This document shows positions 54,596 through 64,000 of a stretch of DNA of 64,000 nucleotides, piece by piece. The DNA is from Apophysomyces variabilis (Eukaryota > Mucoromycota > Mucoromycetes > Mucorales > Mucoraceae). The notes under the pieces were generated by a model. That model had not been told where the DNA came from and did not search any database. It saw only the letters and a program-made list of their open reading frames with translations. Each line of letters opens with the position of its first letter. Position 1 is the stretch's first letter. Both the position numbers and the translations under genes were made by a program. The stretch lies in the NCBI GenBank assembly GCA_002749535.1, contig MZZL01000110.1, positions 18,485-82,484 on the forward strand, read 5' to 3'.

Positions 54596-56494
54596 TTAAT
54601 AACGTATATTCACAATGTCCATGGTTAATTGTTTTATGGATTTACATCGTATAGACACATAACCGTAGGGAACGTCATACATCCATTCTTTCCGTCGACT
54701 ATGAGGCGTTGATCGTTGAGGTAACGTGGCTGGGATGATCATATCACGATAGATTTCTAGTTCAGCCAATTCCTTAGGTTGCAGTCGCCCGAGAGCCAGC
54801 GGGGTTCTGCTGAGTTGCTCAACCACATGAAGATGGTACCAACGCGAGAGAGCTTCTTCGCCTATCAGTCTTCCCTTTCGTTCCTCTGTCTTTCGGATCT
54901 TGTCCAGCAATGTCACCTTGACAATCGTCGCTTCATACCCGATATGAAACATCCCGTTATCGCGCATCCGGTGCACCTGCTCAATCTTCAGTGTATCAAA
55001 CGTATGATTCGGCATATCAATGCTCAAATAGGGTCCACGAGCAACCCAACTGCAATTTCGCAGACGAAGATCACGCAGATGAAGACACCGTGAAGAGAGA
55101 TAAGAAAAGATATCGGGCGAAAGGCGCATCAAGGTAAATGAAAGTTGGGTAAGACTGGGATAGGGACGATGGTTGCAAGATAGGTCATCCTCGCCGTCGT
55201 CCTCCCAAGATGGAAGGATCACCGCGCCTCGGACCAAGGTCAATATTCGGAGATGCTGACAGTGAGAGAAAAGCAAGTCGAGGTCCATTTCGAGCGAAAA
55301 GAAGCTGCGGTAATCATCACTGGCCAATTCAAGCTCCACCAGATGCTGGCACCGACCGAGGGAGGCAAACATGTCGGGGATCGGCGCATCGTACCAGATC
55401 GGCATATGAAGCACTCGAAGAGTCGTTGCATGTTGCCTTACCATGGCCTCAAAATCTTCTTTCGTTATCCCGCGCCTGTCGGGTAACATGGTCAAGAACA
55501 TGAGATGGAGCGTTTTCAGAGGGTGCACTTGGTCCAGGAAGGAGTGACCTGGCCAAAAGGCTTCTTCGATATTCCGCATGCGGAAAGAGGTGAGTTGTTG
55601 GCAATAGCGGGGGATGTACATCAATGCTTCCTTTGTTTCCTGCGGCCGATCGAGCAAAGGCTGCGGGTGGATTGCTGTGGGTGTACGGAGCTGCCAATCG
55701 ATGGTGGTCAGCCCAGGATATTTCCGGGCCAAGTACTTTATCCAGCGAGGATGTTGAAACTGAAAAGATTCTAACTTGAGTGTCCGCATGGACCATTGTG
55801 GGTGACAACCATGCTGTTCGGACGCCTCTTCATCGTCATTGGCAATGGGAAGGAAATTGACATTGGTGATTGAAAGATACTGAAGTAAAGGACAAATGGT
55901 ATGAAGCTCTCGTAGATTATCTGTGGACAATTGCATCATCCGGCTATCGTCCACATAATAACTCTCGCCTGATAGCGTCAAGTGGGTTAAATTGCGAGCC
56001 ATCATCAACATCAAGATTAAGAGACGGCCTTGATAATGCGGTGCAACAGGGTATTGGGATAGATCCAGATGCGTCAGCTGCCGACCCATATGGAGGAGAA
56101 AGAACAAGGTTAAGGTGGGGTCATTCAGTCGGACGCGCCGAAGGGATTTGTAGTCTCGGATCGCCTCGTTGCTGTAACCGATTCGTTTCCAAAGGTAATT
56201 GTGGAAAGCAAACTCTTCTAGATTAGAGCATAGCGTTGGCAACACTTCGAACTCATCCCGACTTATTCCCAAACGATTGAGATTCAATTCCCGTATGAGA
56301 TGGCCAAGCTGTGATTCACGACATGTCCGTAACAAGGCTCGGAATTGCCAACGCGTGCGTAATCGAATATTACGGTACAGAGCCCTAGCGAATTCAGCAT
56401 GCCAAGCTCGACATACGATGGCGCACTCGCTTTTTTCTTTTGCGGATAGATAGTCAGCAATGTGTCCAATGATCTCATGGGGTAGTCTCTCCAT
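54596..56494 (-). CDS. F-box/LRR protein (second)
   Basis: Single exon, 632 aa from the ATG at 56494; the frame is open a further 31 codons upstream without an ATG. F-box at residues 1-42 (MERLPHEIIGHIADYLSAKE, KSECAIVCRAWHAEFARALY), then leucine-rich repeats (LTHLDLSQY, LTHLTLSGE, LVELELASD, LRILTLVRG, LRDLRLRNC) and a basic C-terminus. Predicted substrate receptor of an SCF ubiquitin ligase; substrate unknown. Its F-box resembles that of the gene at 32461 in layout (HEI..IA.YL.AK....CA.VC..W) and length, so they are distant paralogues. Confidence 0.88.
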   Translation of the reverse strand: MERLPHEIIGHIADYLSAKEKSECAIVCRAWHAEFARALYRNIRLRTRWQFRALLRTCRESQLGHLIRELNLNRLGISRDEFEVLPTLCSNLEEFAFHNYLWKRIGYSNEAIRDYKSLRRVRLNDPTLTLFFLLHMGRQLTHLDLSQYPVAPHYQGRLLILMLMMARNLTHLTLSGESYYVDDSRMMQLSTDNLRELHTICPLLQYLSITNVNFLPIANDDEEASEQHGCHPQWSMRTLKLESFQFQHPRWIKYLARKYPGLTTIDWQLRTPTAIHPQPLLDRPQETKEALMYIPRYCQQLTSFRMRNIEEAFWPGHSFLDQVHPLKTLHLMFLTMLPDRRGITKEDFEAMVRQHATTLRVLHMPIWYDAPIPDMFASLGRCQHLVELELASDDYRSFFSLEMDLDLLFSHCQHLRILTLVRGAVILPSWEDDGEDDLSCNHRPYPSLTQLSFTLMRLSPDIFSYLSSRCLHLRDLRLRNCSWVARGPYLSIDMPNHTFDTLKIEQVHRMRDNGMFHIGYEATIVKVTLLDKIRKTEERKGRLIGEEALSRWYHLHVVEQLSRTPLALGRLQPKELAELEIYRDMIIPATLPQRSTPHSRRKEWMYDVPYGYVSIRCKSIKQLTMDIVNIRY

Positions 56495-57310
56495 GCTTAT
56501 ACACCCGTCGTTTTGTGTTCTTTCTTTTTTCTTTCCTTTATGGCGCAGAGTGACACAACCGGGTAAAAGAAAAAGGAAAGCACACAATTACCGTTTCTGT
56601 CATCTTTTTCTTTTTCATTGCCACAGACACAAAGGAAACGATCTTTTTAAGTTTGTTCAAGCATTGTGCTTCATCTTCCCCGGGCTCTCCTTTTCCATTT
56701 TAGCTATTTCACATAAAAAAACAGTGGAAAGGAGAGAAAGAGAATAACTTTCTTTTTCATGGCAGTGCTTTTTCTTTTCTTTTCTCCTCAAAAAAGAGCA
56801 ACAGAATAAAGTGTTGAGGATAAGGACGATGACCTGATTTTTTTTCATTTTTTTTGCGTTCAATCTTGTTCTGATACTTATTCAAACCATGATCTTATTC
56901 TTCTTCTATTGGAATGAAGATAGATGGACAGTTGATTTGATTGTTTTTTATCTTTATCTATCTTGGCCAATATTGTGAGAGTCGGTAGTCATGGAAAAAA
57001 GTAAATCGTACCATGCGACGACAAAGGGTTTCAGACGCAGATGCCTACAAAAAAGGCAAGTCCGAAATCATTGAACGATGTGAAGGAAACCATCGGCCAA
57101 TAGGCTGCTCAGGTCCTTGATTTTTTCATTCGCACTAAAAAGAAAAAAATAGAATTACCGTGCGCATGGATAAAAAAGAACTGGGCTAAGTTTCCATGTA
57201 AAAAACTCCCCTTCTTTCTTCTTCTCTTGAACTTCTGCCTTTCTCTCTCTCTCTCTCTTTCTTACTTTCGCTTGTTACCTCCTTTACTTTTACTGCTTAT
57301 ATAAAATATC
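56495..57310. other. Divergent upstream region
   Basis: About 800 bp with T-rich runs; CT-rich leader (57215-57260) before the next ATG. No gene. Confidence 0.5.
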
Positions 57311-58321
57311 ATGTCTACAGTTCACTATCATCATCATCACCATCATCATTCTTCCGTTTCTCACCATCAACACCAACAACAACAACAGCAACAACAGCAG
57401 CATGATGCCGCAGCTTTAGGTAACTGCATAACATTCGAAAAAGAGAGGGGAAAGCAAAGAATATTTTTATTAAACTTGAGCCTGTGTCTCTCTTCTTTCC
57501 CCCTCCCCTTTGGTCTTTTTTTGTAGCTTATCGACTGGAACAGTTCAAGACCCAATATGAACTGGCTCGGAACTTTTATGATGATCATGAATTCTGTCCT
57601 GTACATACACCACGAGAAGTAAGTTAGAGTTTCTAGTTTTATATTTTGTTTGTAACAATACTCCCAAACAAAAAAAACAAGAAACAAGGAAAAAGTTCCC
57701 ACTAACGGTGTACTTCTTTTTTTTTCCCAGTCTATAGAACATTGCGGACGTATTCAACAGCGATATTCACCGAAATCATCCCCTTATCCGTCACCACCAA
57801 GAAGTTATATGTCTCCACCGTTACAAGAAAGGGTGGGTCGAGTGATATCCATCATTGACCCCAACAGTGGAACAGCCATCCTCCCCTCTGGAACGAGTAC
57901 AGCGACAACAACAACGGCAACCAACACTACCATGACTGTCGCTGCTGCTGGTACGGGTACTGGTAGTATTTACTCTTCTTCCCAACGGACGGCGGTGCCC
58001 AACTATATCCAGGGAAGGCCAAGGGCGGGACCCAGCCGAACGTCCCTTCCACCTTCACCACCCCACTCTTATCATCATCCTTCTCATCTTCATAACAACA
58101 TGGGCTCTGTCGTATCAGGAGGAGCTGGAGGAGGTTATAGTCATCCTTCTTTCCTATCTGAATCGTTGCGGACTGTCAATCATCCAACAAGTTATGCACC
58201 TTTCCGTGAAAGAAGTCGGGGCATCCCGATCATCCATCCGACCAGTGGAACTGCTATCCCGCTCCCGAACCGCCCAGGTCCCATTAATACCACCGCTCCT
58301 GTGGATGTGTTGGTCCGTTGA
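57311..58321 (+). CDS. His/Gln-rich protein with two IIxPxSGTAI repeats, unknown
   Basis: Exons 57311-57419, 57527-57618 and 57731-58321, 263 aa; introns of 107 and 112 bp with GTAACT/GTAAGT donors and TAG/CAG acceptors. N-terminus with His and Gln runs (CAT/CAC and CAA/CAG repeats), then a conserved-looking segment (LEQFKTQYELARNFYDDHEF). The rest is Ser/Pro/Thr-rich and probably disordered, but holds two copies of a short motif: GRVISIIDPNSGTAILPSG near residue 110 and GIPIIHPTSGTAIPLPN near the end. These resemble short eIF4G-type linear motifs, which is only a suggestion. Nuclear or RNA-related role possible; family not recognised. Confidence 0.75.
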
Positions 58322-58967
58322 ACATACTAAACCCTATTTTTCTTTTTCTTTTTATGTTTATTGTGTTTGTGTTCTTTTGTCCTTCCTGCCCCTCCTCTTA
58401 TAGTATCTATATAACTTTCTTTTTCTCTCTCTGTGTATCTTTTCATCTTGTGTTTCATCCATGATCAAAAAAGAAAAAAAGGATTGATTCCCTTTTCCCC
58501 AAAAATCTCCTGCTTTTCCCCATATCCCCCCTTCTAACAAAATAATATACATATTGTATCCTCTCTCTATCTCTCTCTTTCTCTTTCTCTTTGCTCTTTC
58601 TTTTATCTCTTTCTGTTTAGCATGTTTCTATTATTATTTCCTTTTTTTACATCTGTTAAAAATCCGTTCATAAATAATGAAATAAAAAAAAAAGTAACGA
58701 AGTACAAACAAAACGGTCTCTGTAAGCAAGTGAATTTCTTTTTTTTTCTTTTGGTCATGCAAGTTCTAGGTGTGCACCCAAAAGGAAAAACTGTGTGTAT
58801 AGGATGTACAAGGGTAAACGCGTGATATGGTGACGATTGACGACATTCATTTCCTCTTTTTTTTGCATGATGCGATCACGGTCAAAAAAAAACCTTTCTC
58901 TGCATTTCTTTCCTTCTTTTTCTTTAATTCTTTGGCTTGGTTACCTTCCCCCTCTCTGTCCTTTGCC
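58322..58967. other. Intergenic, T-rich
   Basis: About 650 bp of T-rich sequence; no gene. The open frame at 58827 ahead of the chitosanase is leader sequence, since the signal peptide starts at 58968. Confidence 0.5.
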
Positions 58968-60641
58968 ATGACGCGTTTCCTTGCCGTCGTCTTATTGCTA
59001 ATCTTGCCTTCGATGGCATTGGCAGCGTCTGTGGATTATTGCGAGGGTTTATTTGCTCCCAATCAGGAGAACTGCAAGAAATTCAATTTTGGCCATGCTA
59101 GTGATTCTGAACGATGTAATAATCAAACAGACACAGGGAATCAAACCTATCATGGCACACCGCTCGCTAATTGCACAACGTAAAAAGAAAAACCTTTTTT
59201 GCGTAGAAATAAGTAAAACAAAAGATGGACATCAACATAATGCTTTTGCTTTTTTAGTTTTTACGATATCAGCAACCTACCTGATCAATCCATTGATCCA
59301 CAGGCCGCCAAAATGGCCCAACTTATTACCAATGTGTAAGGTTATTTTTCTCATGGTTGAAGAAAAAGTTAAACCCAAAGCTGATCTCTTTTTTTTAGTT
59401 TTGAAAACTATGATACACAGATGGGTTATGCAGTAAGTTTCGGTCTGTCAAAACGTTGACTTTGGTGAACCCTACTTTCCATATATGGATTCAATTAAAA
59501 AAATTGAACCTTACTTTCTCTCTGTCTCTCTGTCTCCGCGTCATAGTTCGTCAAAAAGCTTGGTGATTGTCGTGGTTACACATGGTATGCACAAAGAGAG
59601 AAAAAAAAAAAGGTTGTGTTTTTCATCTAAAATGTATCCTACAGTGGCTACATTGGATTTACGACGGGAACAAATGATGCTTGGACGGTTGTCAAACAAT
59701 ATACCAAACGAAAAGAAGAAAACAATTTGAAGCAATATCTTCCGGAACTGGCCCGTCTGAGTGCATTTGAATTTGGTGATCCTCGACGAGACGATACCAG
59801 CCATTTGGTGGGATACCCCGAGGCCTGGAAAGACATTGCTTGCCATGATCCTGTTTTTGTCGGAACCCAGTTAGATGTGGGCCATGCTATGTATCTTCAA
59901 CCGGGTCTGAAATATGCAGCCAGTGTAGATGTGCATTCGAACCTTGGCAAATTTATCTTTTATGGTAATGTGATATGTTTGTTCTTTTCTTTTCTATTTT
60001 TTTTTTCGTTTGCCACTGCTTTCTGATACGCTCAATCCCAATTTTTTTTCTGTTCTGTTTTTCATGAAGATACCATTATCATGCACGGATGGCAGGTAAG
60101 AAGAAAAAAAAAGAAAGAGAGGAATATTTCGCAACTGACGATTTGCCCTTCGATCCGTCTTCTGCCTGTTTGCTTGTTTTATTAAGTATGTCGAACCATT
60201 GATTAACCTGCCACGTATTTTGGAGCTTACAGGACCTCGAAAAAAGCATGAATCGGAAAAGTCCTATCTGACCCGATTCATGACCGTTCGCAGACAGTTG
60301 CTTTGCTGTTTCCCAGGCAACGTATGGTATGTTTTGAGAGGGAAAAATGGGAAAAGCAAGGAGGATGAGAGAAAAGAAAGGTAGAGATGTGTGGATTCGA
60401 TGATTTTTAAATCTGTGGCAGGAACGAAGCCGCAAGTCGTACAAGTGACATCCAAAACTTAGTGGATGACTGGCATCGTAACAAGGACTTGAAATATCCT
60501 GTGCATCTCGTGGCCTTCAATATCACCGTGACAGGCAAGGAAAGCATGCTCTATGATATCCGTCATTGTAAGAAAGAGTACGATGCACTTCCCAAACCCA
60601 TTGAGCTCCCTATTCCTGATAAATGCCCCAACCCGCTGTAA
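58968..60641 (+). CDS. Chitosanase, glycoside hydrolase family 46
   Basis: Eight exons: 58968-59179, 59258-59335, 59399-59432, 59547-59584, 59645-59964, 60070-60095, 60187-60326, 60422-60641; 355 aa with all phases in agreement. Signal peptide MTRFLAVVLLLILPSMALA, so secreted. The enzyme cuts beta-1,4 links in chitosan. GH46 landmarks: AAKMAQLITNVFENYDTQMG with the catalytic acid Glu, LGDCRGYTCGYIGFTTG with the catalytic Asp, DAWTVVKQYTKRK, LKQYLPELARLSAF, YDTIIMHGW and YLTRFMTVRR. An N-terminal extension of about 60 residues with cysteines and sequons precedes the catalytic domain. Best known from bacteria, GH46 also occurs in Mucorales, whose walls contain chitosan; wall remodelling or chitosan feeding are likely roles. 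Confidence 0.92.
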
Positions 60642-63600
60642 TGAAAAAAGAAAAAAATAAGAAAAAAACAAGAGTGACATTTTTTCTTTTTACATTGGAA
60701 ACAGTTTATGAATAATACATGAGATGCACGAAAGGAAACTGAATTCATTCTATCCATTGTACGAGCTTTGTCGCTGTTTATCCTAATATGAAATACGGTT
60801 CTATCTCTTTCTATCCCTTTTGTCCTTTTTGTCCTTTTTTTTTTTCGTTCATGTTGTGTAATCACTTAATCAAAAAAGAAGGATGGCTACAGCGCGCAGA
60901 TAAGATCCTTACCCCTTATTGTTCGGTAAAACAAAAATAAACAATATTTCCTTTTCTTTTTGTTTTTCCCGTCCTGTGTTTTGTACTCACTGTAAAGATT
61001 TAACCTATCTTGTTTTTTTTTCTTTCTTTTTTGGTCCTATTGTTGTTTCTCTCCTTTGCCTTCCTCCCCCAATAATATCGTCATGGATACTTTACTGTAC
61101 CAATTGGGTTGCCGAGAGATTAGTTGCAGTAAGTGACATTCTCTGCCTCATGCAGAACGATTAAGAAAATAAAATTGAAATGAACACGTTGTTTCTACTT
61201 TTCCTTGTTTCCCTCTCCCCCAAATGCCACCCTACCCCACATTGGCTAGTATGCCGCGCTGCCACCTTTATTACAATCCCCCCAGCGTTCAAAAAAAAAA
61301 AAGGTGCATAAACGCGGGGAAAGTCCTATCCATGCCGATCTATGAATTCACACGCCCTGCACCCCAAAAGAAAAAGCCAAAGCTCTTTTAGATAGTATGC
61401 CAATTTCAATATAAGAAAAAAAAAGAAAAGACAATGTGTTTATGTGCCAAAAAAAATGACCGTTCACATATTAGTAGAATAAAGGGATTTATCTGAAATT
61501 TAGCATCAGGATATCGACCGATAGACAGAAAAAGAGAGCTAGAGAGACAGGGACAAGCTAAATCGTCATGTCATGTGCATTGTGGCAAGTGATGGAAAGA
61601 ACGAAAAAGGAAAAAGCATACGTCCTTTTTTTTTGATGGTTCATGTACTAAATCAAAAAAGAAGGAAAAACGTGGTAGCTCCTGATCAACTGACGGTATC
61701 TAGTAACCATGCCAAAAAGGTCCAAGGAAATGGTATTATATTTAACGGGCAAAAGCAAGATAAAGAATGGAATAAAAGATCTACTATAGATTCTAACTTT
61801 TCCTCGTATATATACTCCTTCTTCTATATTTTTTTCTATTTTCCTTGAATGGCTCCATTTATCTCTGTTCTCTAGGTTATTGCTGGTTTTTTTTATTTAC
61901 CGACAATCTAGACCAAGATTGGCCTGGTATGGGTGTGCTTTTTTTGTCCTTTTTCGTTTTTCTTCCAAGCCAAAAAAAAGCGCCAAGTATTGTTTAACAA
62001 GAAACATCGATGAAGGCAAGATATAGGCTTAGTCTGCATATTGAAAACCAACATTTTAGGGAAAAATAAAATAAAAAAACAAGTTTTCTTTTTTTTTCCC
62101 CCCCCCCTTCATTGCATGATTGCATGGAAAAGGGCAAACGTTGTTCCCCATCTCATGGAATAGGTTCCCAGATTTAAGGGCCGTGGATAAAGGAAACAAC
62201 CTAATCAATGTCTAACCTCAATATTGGGAAACAGAGTAGGGCAAATCAGTTTTTTGCACAAATGTCCAACACTATAATAATTTTTTGTTGTTTGCTAACA
62301 TCACTAGAGGCATGGATTTTTTGTACTTTTCCCTTTTTGACATCTTAGGGGACTTGCCGAATTATTTTCTTTTCCATTGACCAGTATGTGGTTCTAGGTC
62401 CCTCTTTGAGTTTTCATATTCATCCCGTTCAATAAAACTGAAACATTGGGGAAAAATAAAGAAAAAGCACGCACCATTTAGGCAGTTTAGCAAATGTATC
62501 CCAAACAAAGGGTTTGCGGTGAATAGACTAGAAAACGCTCTTTTTTTTTTGTATTATCATGTGTTTTTTCTAGCAAAAGATAAACCCAAAGAAAGAAGGA
62601 TACAACAGAAGACGGCTATTAGGGAGCTTTTTTTTTTTTTTTTTGTTCTTGTGTAATGAAAAGCATGAAAAGAATTTACCTTTATCATCCAAGTTAGAAT
62701 ATCTTTTTTGTTATTGCTTTGGTTTTTGGGAGTTGAGAGCGGGATTGTAAAAAAAACTGTGGGAGTTTGGTTCTCTGTTTCCTGTTTTGACGAACCTCGG
62801 CTTCATGTGTCAAAAGGATAGGGTGACAAAAAGGAGAAGAGCGAAACAAATGGAAGCAATGACAAAACGTGGCAATGATAAGAGCTCCTTCTGTTTTATT
62901 TTAGCTTTGGTTACCTAGTGATATATTGAAGTTTTGATTTATGTACCACCGTTCATCCTCTAGGTGATCTATTTCTCTCTCCAGGATAGGATATTTGTCC
63001 TCCCTCCCCCCCATCTCTCTATATCTCTATATCTCTTTGTAACCCACTCACTTGCTTCATATGACCTTGATGAGCAATGGTACTATTTTACAATGAAATT
63101 TGCAATTTTCTTTTTAGTAAATGAATCTAACCTATCGCTCTGTCAAATAACAAGGTCTGAGTGATGAGATTCTACAAAACTGACATCATTGTGCATCCAT
63201 GGAAATTAAAACCCGATAACAAAGGGAATCCAGCCAGCAGATCGACCCTCCCTCCCTTCCTCGTCCAGTAGATGGAGTCGGTCATAGTAAATTTTCCTTT
63301 TGCACATTGCTCTGCTTTCTCTCTCTTCTATCTGCCTTTGTTGAATTCCATGTAAGCCCATGACGGATTCCCTCCAGTCCTAGATAAGAAGCAATATTGG
63401 AATCAAGTCATAGAATGATAGTACCATTTGTTTTATTAAGACGGAAACATAGAATAGATTGATAGATAAAAAAAAACGTAAATTAGCAAGCCAATGGTCC
63501 GTCTTGTAAAAGTGTTTGTCTCGCAAGATAGATTAAGTTATGAAACCCAATATAATCCCAATAAAACGTTTCCCGATTTCATGAATGGGTTCCTTTAAGA

Positions 63601-64000
63601 TAACATCTTGCCCAATTGATTGACGTGCTCACATCAGTACCCAGTTTCTGTTCGACTTTTTTTGCCCCGAGCAGGTCCAAATACGACATCATTTACCATA
63701 TTGGAAGGTCTTTCATTAGTAAAAAGAAAGAAAAAGCATCTTTGTTTACAAGTGAATAGCCAAAAATCTCTACCTTTTTATTTTCCTTTTTACCGTCCTG
63801 GGTCTCAGCAAGCGTTGTATTAAAGGTCTACAGTGAAGCAATCACTCAAAGAAAACGAATCAGGACTGGGATCACGCTTGATGTCTAGTAAAAACGGAAT
63901 GAGGAAACCTTTGCCATGTAATAGCTAACCCATTAGGCTTCCAGTCTTTTTCTTTTTCTTTTCTTTTTTTTTTTTTTTTTTTTGCGGGGGCATTTTTTTT
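60642..64000. other. Long T/A-rich region, no gene seen
   Basis: About 3.4 kb with many A and T runs, a T/C run at about 62087-62107 and a long T run at about 63964-63983. Frames such as 61573-61848, 62964-63164 and 63620-63823 are simple in composition and have no domains. No tRNA, rRNA or transposon recognised. Confidence 0.5.

Noticed and set aside
61080..61164. Short ATG frame with a GTAAGT and a nearby CAG
   Set aside because: The implied intron would be about 22 nt, too short to splice, and the product has no features.

Overview
The window is nuclear DNA of a filamentous fungus, most likely an early-diverging one of the Mucorales type (Mucoromycota). Genes are separate, usually cut by short introns (50-100 bp) with GT..AG borders, CTAAC/CTGAC-like branch points and pyrimidine-rich leaders. 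The best order-level hints are a GH46 chitosanase (chitosan is a main wall polymer of Mucorales), an ATP2 whose style fits a fungus, and a MERIT40/BABAM1 homologue, which baker's yeast lacks. Species cannot be named from the sequence alone. One assembly gap (439 N) lies at 49941-50379.

Layout. 1-3011: condensin subunit G (YCG1/CAP-G), minus strand, running off the left edge. 4477-12503: three paralogous FAD monooxygenases of the TetX-like group (4477, 9326, 11322), all plus strand and each with its own TATA box; a large membrane glycoprotein gene (6624-8549) sits between the first and second. 13384-13854: an unidentified open frame. 14322-16107: ATP2, mitochondrial ATP synthase beta. 16274-18097: low-complexity hypothetical protein. 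18494-19472: Pho80-like cyclin (minus). 19860-21984: VMS1/ANKZF1, the ribosome-quality-control peptidyl-tRNA hydrolase (minus). 22098-22298: small ORF. 22404-26179: a 12-exon membrane-anchored amidohydrolase (minus).

26400-42400 is gene-poor and full of decayed sequence: a truncated copy of the neighbouring F-box gene (26437-26945), a broken unknown gene (27965-28925), a relic of a Crypton/Ndc10-like tyrosine recombinase (30679-31470), the intact F-box/LRR gene (32461-34356), a six-exon MERIT40/BABAM1 gene (35550-36605) that ordinary ORF calling misses, a small secreted protein (37379-37867) and several doubtful fragments.

42413-60641 is again gene-bearing: Ser-rich protein (42413), GH16 glycosidase with a C-terminal hydrophobic tail (43282-44470, minus), tandem CCCH zinc-finger protein (45739-46587), MBOAT wax-synthase-like acyltransferase (49239-50908, around the N gap), Cys-rich type I membrane protein (52535-53839), second F-box/LRR protein (54596-56494, minus), His/Gln-rich protein (57311-58321), and GH46 chitosanase (58968-60641). 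60642-64000 shows no gene.

The genes are mostly unrelated housekeeping or surface functions. Two themes stand out: cell-surface carbohydrate enzymes (GH16, GH46, possibly the amidohydrolase) and the local amplification of FAD monooxygenases. Coordinates of spliced genes come from exon joins made by eye; each join was checked for reading-frame phase and, where the family is known, for continuity of the conserved sequence.
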